A stretch of 64,000 bases of DNA from Exilibacterium sp. (GCA_028280195.1 JANQMH010000033.1:51689-115688); one strand, 5' to 3'; shown: positions 8,588 to 17,864, counted from the stretch's first letter. Made by a program: numbers and translations. Notes: generated from the sequence alone by a model not told the origin.

Positions 8588-10438
8588 ATGTATCGGTATA
8601 TCGCTATCTTCTGGAACCGTTGCTCGAATCCGTCTGTGGAACAGGCCAGGCATGTTGCGGAGAAAATAACAGCAAACATTCCGGGTATCACATGCGCCTT
8701 GAAAACGGCTGACGCCGCCGTCTATTATCAAAGCAGCGATCAAGGTGTGTTTGAATGTAGCCGGTCGGGTTCACTCGTTATACTGGGTAAAGTATTCACC
8801 AAAAAATTTGGCATTGGCGATATGCCTGAACGCGCCGTATTCGATACCGCTTCTGCCGATGCCGCTTGCAACAGCGAAGGTCGCACGCTCGTGCAGGACT
8901 ATTGGGGAAGATACATTGCCTTTGGCTGCAACCCGCGCACGCAACATTGGTTCGCTATGAGGGACCCAAGCGGAGAAATACCTTGCCACATGACGGTTGT
9001 CGGCGATGTGACGGTATTGTTCTCCAGCATGGAGGACTGTTTGACGCTGCAACTGCGGCAGTTTTCCATCAACTGGCCCTATCTGGCCGGTTCACTTATC
9101 CATCCGTTCCGCGATACCAGCCAGACCGGCTGCAAAGAAATCACCATGCTGGAAGCAGCGGAGGTGGTCACTATTGAGAATGGGCTGCCCGCAGCTCGAG
9201 CATGTCATTGGGATGTGCTGCAAGCCGCCGCCGAGGATCCCATTACCGATGTGAACGAAGCGGTCCGGCTGGCGCGGACAACCCTGCTTGGCTGCATCGG
9301 TGCATTGGCAAGCCAGCATAGCCATATTCAATTAAAGCTATCGGGTGGACTTGATTCGTCGATTGTCCTGGCAGGTTTGCTGCATGCGCCGACCAGGCCC
9401 GAGGTGGAGTGTGTTCACCACTACGATTCCGGCATCGGAGCGGATGAAAGAGAATACGCAAGAATGGCGGTTGCCGGCGCTTGCCAGTCCTCAGGCAGAA
9501 CCTGTGAGCTGATTGAGTATGAACGAAGACCTCACTGCTCTCTGGAAGAAATACTGGATTTTCCACGCACGGCTCGGCTCTTGTACTGTTCCGGCTACCT
9601 GCTACATCGCGATGTCGGTTCAGTTAGTGCCCTGAGTGGCATGCCGACCCGTTTCACGGGCGTTGGTGGTGATGCCGTATTTCTTCGCTTCAAGGGTAAT
9701 GGCGGCGCGATCGACTACGCATGGCGCCATGGCATTAATCTTGAGTTGCTGCGTGTCGCACTCGAAACCGCGCAGTCGGGTGATTCATTCTATGGGGTCT
9801 TGAAAGACGCTATTCGTTATGGGGTGCTCAAGCAGCCGCTCTCCGTTAATAAAGGGTGGGGCAGTCCTTGCCCATGGCTTCGCGTCGGCGCGAATCAAGC
9901 CGAATTCCAGCCCCGCTGGATGCGACACGGGCTCGCACAAGACCATAAACTGTCCCCGAATAAACTGACACACATAAGCCGCATGGTTTTTCCCACCACT
10001 ATTCTGGACCCCTTCGAAGGCGCCGGTCCCTGGCATGGCGTCTCGCCTATCAACGCCCAGCCTGTCATCGAGTTGTTTGCCCGGATGCCCCTTCACATTC
10101 TTATGGCTGATGCAGAGGATAGAACGATCGCACGCCGCGCCTTTGCAGGCTTACTTCCTGAGCCTCTGCTCTCTCGAAGGGTCAAGTGTTACCTCGATGA
10201 TCACGCGGTCGCAGTCACTCAACACCACCGCGACTTTATCAGAAGTATGCTGGTTGACGGCATCCTGGCAAAACAGGGATACATTGACAGCGCCGCTGCT
10301 GCTGCCGGCATCCAAAGCGTGAGCCCGGACAATGCGTCACAGGTACTCGGGATCTTCGGCCCCCAACTCAATGTCGAGGTATGGTTAAGAAAATGGACGG
10401 GCTCTGCGGAGCGTCTCGAAACCGCGGTCGGCTATTAA
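8588..10438 (+). CDS. lasso peptide cyclase C (asparagine synthetase-like)
   Basis: Protein of 616 residues of the McjC family. It adenylates the ring Asp/Glu side chain and closes the macrolactam with the N-terminus of the core peptide. The N-terminal glutaminase-like domain lacks the catalytic Cys2 of true asparagine synthetase, as expected. The ATP-pyrophosphatase motif SGGLDSS is at 252-258, and conserved blocks GVGGDAVF and GAGPWHGVSP follow. It shares a transcript with B. Its predicted substrates are the two precursors that flank the B-C pair, at 7626 and 10631. Confidence 0.93.
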   Translation: MYRYIAIFWNRCSNPSVEQARHVAEKITANIPGITCALKTADAAVYYQSSDQGVFECSRSGSLVILGKVFTKKFGIGDMPERAVFDTASADAACNSEGRTLVQDYWGRYIAFGCNPRTQHWFAMRDPSGEIPCHMTVVGDVTVLFSSMEDCLTLQLRQFSINWPYLAGSLIHPFRDTSQTGCKEITMLEAAEVVTIENGLPAARACHWDVLQAAAEDPITDVNEAVRLARTTLLGCIGALASQHSHIQLKLSGGLDSSIVLAGLLHAPTRPEVECVHHYDSGIGADEREYARMAVAGACQSSGRTCELIEYERRPHCSLEEILDFPRTARLLYCSGYLLHRDVGSVSALSGMPTRFTGVGGDAVFLRFKGNGGAIDYAWRHGINLELLRVALETAQSGDSFYGVLKDAIRYGVLKQPLSVNKGWGSPCPWLRVGANQAEFQPRWMRHGLAQDHKLSPNKLTHISRMVFPTTILDPFEGAGPWHGVSPINAQPVIELFARMPLHILMADAEDRTIARRAFAGLLPEPLLSRRVKCYLDDHAVAVTQHHRDFIRSMLVDGILAKQGYIDSAAAAAGIQSVSPDNASQVLGIFGPQLNVEVWLRKWTGSAERLETAVGY

Positions 10439-10630
10439 TCCGGTATGCTCAGAGGCAGCGCAAGCAACTAACTGGCTGCAGTGGTTACTCACCTGGAAGA
10501 TGGCGCATTATATACTTGCTATATATTGGGGGTATATTTATCGATAGTCTTGCCGGGAATCAGTAGAGTTGAACAGACGCTCAGTGAATGGTCACTGGGT
10601 AGATAAACTGGCTGACAGTAGGTGATTATT

Positions 10631-10813
10631 ATGAACGAGTTGATTGAGCTAGGCGTGTTAAACGCAGAACTCAAGGCACCAGACTGCGGTGCCTTGCAGG
10701 ATAACGAACTCATGGAACTGGGCCTGGTAGTCTCTGAAACTAAAGCGCACGACCACGGCACACTGATGGATAATTGCTTGCCGACCACATCTCCAGACGG
10801 TCTCCCTTGTTAG
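10631..10813 (+). CDS. lasso peptide precursor A2 with two core cysteines
   Basis: Second 60-residue precursor, 192 bases after the cyclase, with AGGTG eight bases before the ATG. The leader is nearly identical to that of A1 and ends in SETK (Thr at -2). The 22-residue core again starts with Ala and has Asp at position 9 (AHDHGTLMD). Unlike A1 it has Cys at core positions 11 and 22, the second being the C-terminal residue, so a tail disulfide is possible. The internal repeat is very clear here: residues 2-25 and 25-48 share 14 of 24 positions at a 23-residue spacing, and the first unit reads ELK followed by APDCGALQD, a mock leader end plus nine-residue ring. The first unit lacks the Thr at -2 and is probably not processed. 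Confidence 0.85.
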   Translation: MNELIELGVLNAELKAPDCGALQDNELMELGLVVSETKAHDHGTLMDNCLPTTSPDGLPC

Positions 10814-10892
10814 TGATGGGCCGGGATAGCGAGGGATGCCTGGCAAACAGCAGATGAGTCCTGCGCATTCCTCGCAAATGTTTGACATCTTT

Positions 10893-11075
10893 ATCGAGGC
10901 CAGAGGTGGGCTTGCCGAGCAGCAGGGTCTTGGCCTCCTTGATGATGGCGCGCGATGCGGTCGAATGCATCCTGCATCGCGACCGACAGTAGGAAAAATC
11001 GCACCGTGTCGAGCACGAGACGGCATGCGACCACAGATCACAGGTGGTGGCGAGGATGGCGAGCGGCAGCAATCC
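10893..11075 (-). pseudogene. remnant of a permease-ATPase ABC transporter
   Basis: On the minus strand, 11075-11026 encodes GLLPLAILATTCDLWS, matching FLLPLVILAASYDLWS of the permease at 16498. Positions 10957-10893 encode RAIIKEAKTLLLGKPTSGLD, matching LAIIKEAKAMLLDEPTSGLD of the ATPase at 17865. The match is also strong at the DNA level. The two pieces lie about 70 bases apart, so most of both genes was deleted. Walker B Asp-Glu has become Gly-Lys. It follows the TBDR at 11139 on the same strand, in the same order as receptor, permeases and ATPase in the right-hand copy at 14580-18575. Confidence 0.85.
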
Positions 11076-11138
11076 TACCGCCACAGTCAACGCGACCAAC
11101 CTTTCCCCGACTAACGCTGCTGTCGAGGCACTGGCGCC

Positions 11139-13502
11139 TTACCAATCATAGGTCATAGACAAGGACACAAAGCGCCCCAGCGCGGTGGCATTGGTGGGGT
11201 CGTAGCCCGTACCGCGTGCGTTTTCGACGAAGGGGGGATCTTCATCGAAAAGGTTTTGTACGTTTAAGGCGAGATTTGTCGCTCCGACAAAATTATATTC
11301 AAGGTTGAAGTCCACGGTGGTCCAGGAATCCACTTTGGTGTCGTCGTCGTTTGACGGATCGCTATAGCTATCCACATAGTTCACGAACAAACCGCCCCTC
11401 AGCTTGTGCCGGGTCAGCGTGATGCCACCGCGCATATTGAGATCGACCGGTAAGTACACGATGTTCAGCGCATCGACTTCGGGACTCGCACTGGTAAGCT
11501 GGCGGGTGGAATCGATGATATACCAAGCGGCCAGGCTCAGGTCAATGCTGTTCGCACCGGCGTCGATATTGTACAAGACATCGAGATCGACCCCTTGTTG
11601 CGAGGTGGACGCATTATTGCGGACGCGGTTGTCGAGGATGACGTCGGTATCGTATTCGTCCTGGTCATCGGGAACAGCAAACGGCCCGCCCCGGATAATC
11701 CGAAATCCAACACCGGATAGGCCCAGTTGTCTCGCTGCTTCGATTTGTTGCTCCGTCGGATTGAAGGTCAGGATGGATGCGTATGGATCAGTAGATTCGA
11801 CAAAGAGGTTGCCGATACTGCCTACGTAGCCGCGATCAATCCGGTCGGTGTAATCGATCTCATAGTAGTTGGCATTTATCGTGAGGCCCGAAATCGCTTG
11901 TGGTGTGAATGAAAAGCCGCCCGTCCACGTCTCCGCTTGCTCGGGGCTGAGGTCGGGATTGCCATTGGTGAGCGATAGAGTGGTCGTTCTGCCGCCCGGT
12001 GCGTTTGCGTTTGGCAAGCTGAAGATAAATGCGCCGTTATTCGTCTGCATGTCCGTAAACACGGGCGCCCGGTAGGATTCCGCGTAGCTCATGCGCAGCG
12101 TCAGCTCTTCATTGACTTCCCACAACAAGCCGTATTTCGGATTGGTGGTGGAGCCGAAATCGCTGTAGTCGTCGTGGCGTACTGCTAAAGTCAGGGACAA
12201 GTTACGCGCGCCCGGGCGATCTTTCAACAGAGGAATGTTCAACTCAGTAAAGGCGGCAGTTATGTGCCGGCTCGGGTTGAAATTAGCCTCCAGCCCGCGG
12301 AAATCGTCGAAGTCGTATTCGTCGTGCCGATAGCTGGCACCGATTGCGGCGCGTATGTCTCCGGCGGGGAGTGTGAACAAGTCCCCATCGGCGATCAGAT
12401 CCACGTAGCTGGTGCTCGAGTTCTGATCCGTCGGGGGAGCCGTGTCTGCTACGCCGTTGACAATGGTGGTCCGTTCGTATCTGACGTCGCTTTTGCCGTA
12501 GCCAGTGTTCAGGCGAGCCTGCCACTGCCGGGGCAGGGCCAGCGTGAGCCCGGCGAATAAATCATACTGCTGAGTTTCGGGAATCAGGTTGGTAATATCC
12601 CATTGACTGGCAATCGTCGTATCCATCTCGCGTTCGGCATAGAAGCCGGTCACATTAAGCGATAGCACATCGCTGAGCTGCTGAAAGCCATCGACATAGA
12701 GACTGTGCCGTTCTGAGCCCGGATACAGATCGTAGGGAGTGAATGCGGCATTTTCGGAGAAATCCTTGTCCAGCGCGGAAAGGTTGTTCTGTTCCAGGTA
12801 GTCGTAGTTGACCAGAGCGTGGCCATCATCCCACGACCAACCCGCAGTCTGAGACACCTGGTATTCGCTCATTCCCCCGGAAGTGACGGTGCCATAGCGC
12901 AACCCGGTCTCATACCCGGTGAAATCCCGTCGCATAATAATATTGACGACGCCGCCGATAGCGTCTGCCCCATAAATGGCGGAGGCGCCATCGGTCAAAA
13001 TTTCTACTCGCTCCACGGCACTCAAGGGAATCAGCGACACGTCGACATACTGATAGCGGTTCGATGACGATACTCGGTGACCGTTGATCAATGTCAAGGT
13101 GGTTCCGGTACCGAGCCCGCGCAGGTTGATGGACGAGCCCTGGCCGAAATTATTCCCTCTATCGCGATCCACCCCAAGGTTACCCACGTTGGCGCCGTTG
13201 GCACCACCGCCGAAGTTCTGCGGTAGCCTTTCAAAGAACTGTTGCATGGTAGCCGCGCCGGTGTCCTTAATGGCATCTTTGTCGAAGATAATCACTGGAG
13301 ACGAGCCGCCGCCGCCGATTGCAATGCCGCGAATGTTGCTACCAATGACGACGACTTCCTCCATCGGCTTGCCATTGGCGGTAGAGCCGGAGCCTTTCAC
13401 TTGAGCAGAAGCACTGGGACTCTGCGCAAATGCAGGCGTGCTTACACAGGGTGCGACGGCGATGCTGGCGGTTAGCAGCATATTGAGTTTTATTTTGGAC
13501 AT
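11139..13502 (-). CDS. TonB-dependent outer-membrane receptor
   Basis: Receptor of 787 residues with signal peptide (to about residue 27, CVSTPAFAQ) and TonB box/plug start EEVVVIGSNIRG. The plug domain includes INLRGLGTGTTLTLINGHR and ILTDGASAIYGADAIGGVVN. A 22-strand barrel ends in MTYDW, the aromatic C-terminus of outer-membrane proteins. AAGGGAAC precedes the ATG. The N-terminal 130 residues are closely matched by the broken receptor gene at 14580. Downstream on the same strand are scraps of an ABC transporter. The ligand is unknown; because the adjacent genes make lasso peptides and proteobacterial lasso clusters often carry a TBDR, uptake of a lasso peptide is possible but unproven. Confidence 0.9.
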   Translation of the reverse strand: MSKIKLNMLLTASIAVAPCVSTPAFAQSPSASAQVKGSGSTANGKPMEEVVVIGSNIRGIAIGGGGSSPVIIFDKDAIKDTGAATMQQFFERLPQNFGGGANGANVGNLGVDRDRGNNFGQGSSINLRGLGTGTTLTLINGHRVSSSNRYQYVDVSLIPLSAVERVEILTDGASAIYGADAIGGVVNIIMRRDFTGYETGLRYGTVTSGGMSEYQVSQTAGWSWDDGHALVNYDYLEQNNLSALDKDFSENAAFTPYDLYPGSERHSLYVDGFQQLSDVLSLNVTGFYAEREMDTTIASQWDITNLIPETQQYDLFAGLTLALPRQWQARLNTGYGKSDVRYERTTIVNGVADTAPPTDQNSSTSYVDLIADGDLFTLPAGDIRAAIGASYRHDEYDFDDFRGLEANFNPSRHITAAFTELNIPLLKDRPGARNLSLTLAVRHDDYSDFGSTTNPKYGLLWEVNEELTLRMSYAESYRAPVFTDMQTNNGAFIFSLPNANAPGGRTTTLSLTNGNPDLSPEQAETWTGGFSFTPQAISGLTINANYYEIDYTDRIDRGYVGSIGNLFVESTDPYASILTFNPTEQQIEAARQLGLSGVGFRIIRGGPFAVPDDQDEYDTDVILDNRVRNNASTSQQGVDLDVLYNIDAGANSIDLSLAAWYIIDSTRQLTSASPEVDALNIVYLPVDLNMRGGITLTRHKLRGGLFVNYVDSYSDPSNDDDTKVDSWTTVDFNLEYNFVGATNLALNVQNLFDEDPPFVENARGTGYDPTNATALGRFVSLSMTYDW

Positions 13503-13894
13503 ATAATGTTCCCTTAACCTTAATGGGTTGGTGTTTCAGACTTATTGCATATTAGGCATGGCTCCAGCGAGTTGAACACCGCAGGCGCAGAATGATACAT
13601 CATATCATTTTTTTTGAAAAGTCCAGATTCTTTGACCAGGTACGGCTGAGCTGCAGTCGCCGCAATACAATGAAGTCATTGTTTAACTGATAAGGTTGGT
13701 TTACCTCAAATAATCATTCAAAGACTTAACGACATTATTTGTAGCTGCAAAATGAGAGCCGTGAAACTGGCTATGAGATTATTCTCTATTAGCAGTATTT
13801 TTTCTCGTTATTTTTGTATTCGGACTGGAATCGCCAGCCAAATAGTGTTGAAGGTGAAAGAGCTTTGCTAATCGTCGTCAGTTCTGGGTAGCTG

Positions 13895-14350
13895 CTACCA
13901 GTATGCATTCATCATCTGTACTTTTAATACCCACAATCTCAACCGGGTAAAATAGTGGATTTCTCTGGCGCGATAGATGATACCGTTGGCTTTAGTAATA
14001 CCTGTTCGTGGAACTTTAAAGTGTCGGAGGTTTAGAAAGTGTCGAAGATTTAGCCCTGGCGCATGGCCCGCAGGACAACAGTATTCATCGGCTTCTTCAT
14101 CCCGTTGAAAATCACTGATAGAAAACCTACCGTTTTTTCTCCGAATTTTATCTGTTAAAGGTATGTGCGGTGCTGTGTTTTTAAGTGCTATGTTTTTAGG
14201 AGCTATGTTTTTTGGCTTCGACCAAGTAACCGATCCTGGAAAATATAGAATAGCTGGGTCCGGCATTTTCCGAACCCGGGCGACAAAGCCAACGCTAAGC
14301 CAGGTTGAAATTAACCTCCTCACAGCATTGCCGCTCGGGGTGAATACCAT
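13895..14350 (-). pseudogene. possible transposase remnant (IS1182-like), uncertain
   Basis: A leftward open frame of 151 codons. The segment FQRDEEADEYCCPAGHAPGL has the look of the zinc-ribbon part of IS1182-type transposases (acidic stretch, Tyr, CPAG). The flanks contain two internally repeated pieces (LNLRHF twice; KNIAP-like units three times), suggesting decay by slippage. No ribosome binding site or catalytic motif is visible. It could equally be a chance frame. Confidence 0.3.
14172..14216. repeat. three 15-bp tandem repeats
   Basis: Units resembling GCTATGTTTTTAGGA start at 14172, 14187 and 14202. The period is a multiple of three and keeps the leftward frame open, giving Lys-Asn-Ile/Thr-Ala units. 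Confidence 0.75.
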
Positions 14351-14579
14351 AACAATATCCGAGCAGTAACATTCGAATCATGAGTGCCGGATCAATGGAG
14401 AGGCGAGCCATATGGCTAAACGGAATTTGCCAGGCACAGGTTTTAATCGTAAATGATATATCGTACCATATCCAAGTAAGTAAGAATCAAGACCACTAAA
14501 CTGACGCCACCCAACACGATTAGCAAACTCACCGTCACCATGCTTACCCACATTCTCAACAAGCAATAAGGTAAAAAGC

Positions 14580-15005
14580 ATGTCCAACGTCAGGCAGAGA
14601 GCCTTACTTGCCGTCAGTATTATTGTCATGCTATCTGCAAACGCGCGGACACTTGCGCAGAACTCAAATACATCAGGGGTGCCCGAAGCTCGCCAACAGG
14701 AAGGCTCTACCGCTATTACCAAAGGCAAATTGTTGAAAGAGTTTACCGTTATCGGTAGCCACATCCGTGGCATAAAAGTTGGCGGCTTATCGCCAGTGAT
14801 CATTAGCGACGTCATTGCTAGTACGGGTGCCGCTACGTTGCGGCAGTTTTTTACAAGGTTGCCGCAGAATGTCGGTGGCGGCCAGAAGGGCGCCAACGTA
14901 GCTAACCTTGGGGTGGATCGCGATAGAGGGAATAATTTTGGCCAGGGATCGACCATCAACCTTTCGGGACGTTTTGTTTCCATGGCATTGATCTGCAGAT
15001 GGTAA
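14580..15005 (+). pseudogene. internally deleted TonB-dependent receptor
   Basis: A 141-codon frame with an intact signal peptide (to about residue 26) and the receptor's TonB box and early plug (FTVIGSHIRGIKVGG, TLRQFFTRLPQNVGGGQKGA, NLGVDRDRGNNFGQGSTINL), closely matching the receptor at 11139. Directly after INL it reads GRFVSMALICRW and stops. This is the last 12 residues of the other receptor (GRFVSLSMTYDW) in altered form, and the DNA following the stop (TGGTAAGG) also matches. About 640 codons were removed in frame, leaving both ends. The product has no barrel; a secreted 115-residue fragment could still be made. The intact ABC permease starts 11 bases later. Confidence 0.85.
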
Positions 15006-15016
15006 GGTGGCTACCG

Positions 15017-16501
15017 ATGGCAGAAATGACCCGAACAACAACCCATCTTCCTGCCCGTACCGTTCCGGTAACAGCATTGCCCCAGACGGTCGGCGTCGCC
15101 GCGACGCAACTCAGGCTTATGTGGCGCGAGCGGCGCCTGTTCTGGATCGCTCTTGCGGTGTTGCTGCTCGCCGGCGTTTCGGTCGCCACCAGTGGCGCCC
15201 GCCTGTCTGCCCAGGCACAGGAGCGACACGCTGTCGCTGAGCGGGAAGCGCGGCTCTGGGACAGCCAGGGCGTGATCGATCCCCACGCCGCCGCCCATGT
15301 GGGCCGCGCTGTGCCCGCACCGGTGCGGCCGCTGGCGGCCTTCGATCCGGGGCTGTCCGACTTCGTCGGTTCGTCGGTGTTCATCGAGGGGCATGCGCAG
15401 AACCCGGCTCGGCACAGACCGATCGAAGGCGGTACTGCCCTCAGTCGCTTCGGCGGCTTCTCGGCGGCCTGGACGCTGCAGGTGGTCGCGCCCCTGCTGA
15501 TCATTCTGGCCGGCTTTGCCACCATGTCCGGCGCAGTCGCCCGGGAACGGCTGCGCCAGGAACTGGGCGCCGGGGCCTCGGTGGCGGTGCTGGTCGGAGG
15601 GCGTCTGCTCGCTTTGGCCATGGCGGCGGGATTGCTAACCCTCTTCATGATTGCCGTGAGCCTGCCTGCCATTTTTCTGCAAGGTGCGGGTGCGGCCGAG
15701 TGGGTAGGGCTCGCCGCCATCGGCGGCGCCTATGCCCTTTACCTGCTGGCGTTCTGTGCTCTCACCGTTGCCGTTTCGGGCCTGTTCCCCGCAGCGCGGA
15801 CAGCGCTGGTGGTGCTGCTCGGTTTCTGGGCGGTATCGACTTTACTCATACCTCGCATCGCCCCCGCGATAGCTGAGACGCTGGCGCCCACGCCCTCCGC
15901 GCCGGCGTTCAGAGCGGCCGTCACCGAGGAGGCAAAAAATGGCGTCAGCGGTCACGATCCCGCCGACGCGCGACTGGATGCCGTCAGGGCGGAGCTGTTG
16001 GCGCGCTATGAAGTCAGTGATGTCGCGGATCTGCCGCTCAACTTCCGGGGCGTTGCCCTGGAGTTTGGCGAGAACAACTCCACGGCAACCTACAACCGTC
16101 ATTTCGAGCAACTCTACGCGGTCTACCGGCGGCAGGAGATCATACAGCGGGTATTTGCCATCATCTCGCCGACCATCGTCCTGCAACCCTGGTCGCGCGC
16201 CTTTACCGGTACTGACTTCAACGCCCACCTGATCTATCTGCGCGGCGTCGAGGACTATCGCTACCGGCTGATCCAGACGTTGAACCAGGAGGTAGCAGCG
16301 AATAAACCTCCGCCTGGCAAGCGATACCACCTCGCCGATATTGCGACCATCACCGAAGACGTCGCCTATACACCGCGCCGGCAGCGCCTGGCTGATGTTG
16401 CAGCGCTGCAGGCACCCAACCTCGCGATCCTGCTGGTCTGGGTCGTACTCGCCACTGGCCTGGCGTGCGCTTCGGCGCTGCGTCTGGGGCGACACGCGTG
16501 A
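15017..16501 (+). CDS. ABC-2 type permease, DUF3526 family (first of two)
   Basis: Membrane protein of 494 residues. A first helix (LFWIALAVLLLAGVSVA) is followed by an extracytoplasmic domain of about 100 residues, then helices around VAPLLIILAGFATM, LLALAMAAGLLTLFMIAVSL, GGAYALYLLAFCALTVAVSG and TALVVLLGFWAVSTLLIP. A second soluble domain and a last helix (NLAILLVWVVLATGLACA) complete the DUF3526 layout. ATG 15017 is chosen because AAGGTGG lies seven bases before it; ATG 14999 overlaps the preceding broken receptor. It overlaps the second permease by four bases. It would form the membrane channel with that permease, powered by the ATPase at 17865. The substrate is unknown. Confidence 0.85.
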   Translation: MAEMTRTTTHLPARTVPVTALPQTVGVAATQLRLMWRERRLFWIALAVLLLAGVSVATSGARLSAQAQERHAVAEREARLWDSQGVIDPHAAAHVGRAVPAPVRPLAAFDPGLSDFVGSSVFIEGHAQNPARHRPIEGGTALSRFGGFSAAWTLQVVAPLLIILAGFATMSGAVARERLRQELGAGASVAVLVGGRLLALAMAAGLLTLFMIAVSLPAIFLQGAGAAEWVGLAAIGGAYALYLLAFCALTVAVSGLFPAARTALVVLLGFWAVSTLLIPRIAPAIAETLAPTPSAPAFRAAVTEEAKNGVSGHDPADARLDAVRAELLARYEVSDVADLPLNFRGVALEFGENNSTATYNRHFEQLYAVYRRQEIIQRVFAIISPTIVLQPWSRAFTGTDFNAHLIYLRGVEDYRYRLIQTLNQEVAANKPPPGKRYHLADIATITEDVAYTPRRQRLADVAALQAPNLAILLVWVVLATGLACASALRLGRHA

Positions 16502-17853
16502 GCAGCGTCGCCATCGCGAGCTATGAAGTCCGCCGTCTCCTGCGCGACCGCGCCCTGCCGGCGTTGCTAATCATGCTGTTGGGGCTGGGCGGCTATGCGG
16601 CGTGGAATGGCGCCGACTGGGTCGACAAGCGGGAAGCGGCCATCGCTTTGGTCAAGGCACAAGAGCAACAGCGACTGGCATTCGGCCGCAAGTTCGTCGA
16701 AAAGCAGTTGCTGCTGCCGGGTCCGCGGGCGGTATTGCCGCCCGGCACAATGGCGCCGCTGTCGATCGGTCAGGCTGATGCCTATCCTTTTAGTGCGGAA
16801 ACGGCGCCAATGGGTGACTACACCTATATGTTCAAGCGCGTGTGGGCGGATATCGGCAGTCCGACCGTGCGCGCCGCGGGTCGGTTCGATCTGGCCTTTG
16901 TCATCGTTTTCCTGCTGCCGCTCGTGATCCTCGCCGCCAGCTATGATCTGTGGTCGCGCGAGCGCGAACGCGGTGTCGCCGCTATGGTGTTGTCGCAGCC
17001 TGTCGCCGCCGGGCCGCTAATCACTGTGAAGGCGCTGGCCCGCGGCCTGGTGGTGGTGCTCCCTGCGACGGCCATTATCCTGGTGGTCGCCGCCTGGGCC
17101 GGGGCGCGAGATCCGGCCGGTCTGGTGGCCCTGGCGCTGGTTGTCATCGCCTATGGTGGCTTCTGGCTGGCAGTGGTGCTGATCATCAGCCTGTTTGCCC
17201 GGCACTCGACGGAGACGGCGATCGCCGCCGGTGCCGTCTGGCTGTTGGTGGTGGTGATGGCGCCGTCGCTGACCCTGGCAGTCGTCGATCTGGTTGCACC
17301 GGCGCCGTCGGAGATGTGGTTTGCCACCGACCTGAAATCCCGCAAGACGGAAATTGTCGAGCGCCAGCGCCTGTATCGGGCGGCCAATCCGGCGCCTGTC
17401 CGCACACCGGCGCCCAGGATTCCCGACAGGCTGCGAGACTTTTACGCAGACCTTGTTGCCCTCGACAACGAAATCGCGTCGCTGATCGCGGCGCATCAGC
17501 AAGCGCAGGACGCGCGCCGCCATTTGCTCGACCAGGTGAGATTCTTGCTGCCGTCGGTCGTCGTGCAGGATGCGCTCGATCGTATTGCCGGCTCGGATGC
17601 CGATCGCGCGCGCGCCTTCGAGCACCAGGCGCGCGCGGCCCAACTGGAACGTCGGCGCTTGTACAAGCGTTATCTGGACCGCGATGTCCTGCTGACTGTC
17701 GCTGAATACGACCAGCTCCCGGGTTTCCGCTTCCGCGAAACAGGCGGCGCCTTCCAGGCCGGCGTGCTGGCGGACCTCGCCGCGTTGCTGATCGCCATTG
17801 CTCTCATCCTGTCCGCCGCCTGGGGCCTGCGCGGCCGGGTGGCAACGCCGTAA
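16498..17853 (+). CDS. ABC-2 type permease, DUF3526 family (second of two)
   Basis: Membrane protein of 451 residues, homologous in layout to the preceding permease: helix LPALLIMLLGLGGYAAW, soluble loop, a helix pair containing FVIVFLLPLVILAASYDLWS, three more helices, a second soluble domain rich in Arg and Ala, and a final helix. GTG at 16498 overlaps the preceding stop (GTGA), the usual sign of translational coupling; an upstream ATG would overlap far more. A fragment of a related gene survives on the opposite strand at 11026-11075. It pairs with the first permease and the downstream ATPase; export of a peptide or a role in receptor-linked transport are both possible. Confidence 0.85.
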   Translation: MSSVAIASYEVRRLLRDRALPALLIMLLGLGGYAAWNGADWVDKREAAIALVKAQEQQRLAFGRKFVEKQLLLPGPRAVLPPGTMAPLSIGQADAYPFSAETAPMGDYTYMFKRVWADIGSPTVRAAGRFDLAFVIVFLLPLVILAASYDLWSRERERGVAAMVLSQPVAAGPLITVKALARGLVVVLPATAIILVVAAWAGARDPAGLVALALVVIAYGGFWLAVVLIISLFARHSTETAIAAGAVWLLVVVMAPSLTLAVVDLVAPAPSEMWFATDLKSRKTEIVERQRLYRAANPAPVRTPAPRIPDRLRDFYADLVALDNEIASLIAAHQQAQDARRHLLDQVRFLLPSVVVQDALDRIAGSDADRARAFEHQARAAQLERRRLYKRYLDRDVLLTVAEYDQLPGFRFRETGGAFQAGVLADLAALLIAIALILSAAWGLRGRVATP

Positions 17854-17864
17854 GGGGCTTCAAT

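Larger units (their letters stand above)
13503..14579. other. 1.1-kb intergenic stretch with decayed sequence and short repeats
   Basis: The region between the two diverging receptor genes is AT-rich. It holds the upstream region of the receptor at 11139, a leftward open frame at 13895-14350 that may be a transposase remnant, and two short in-frame repeat sets: two 18-bp copies near 14018-14053 and three 15-bp copies at 14172-14216. I see no RNA gene and no other convincing coding sequence. Confidence 0.6.

Noticed and set aside
14378..14983. Leftward open frame of 201 codons across the broken receptor
   Set aside because: Mostly antisense of the receptor remnant; its C-terminal part has no recognisable family.
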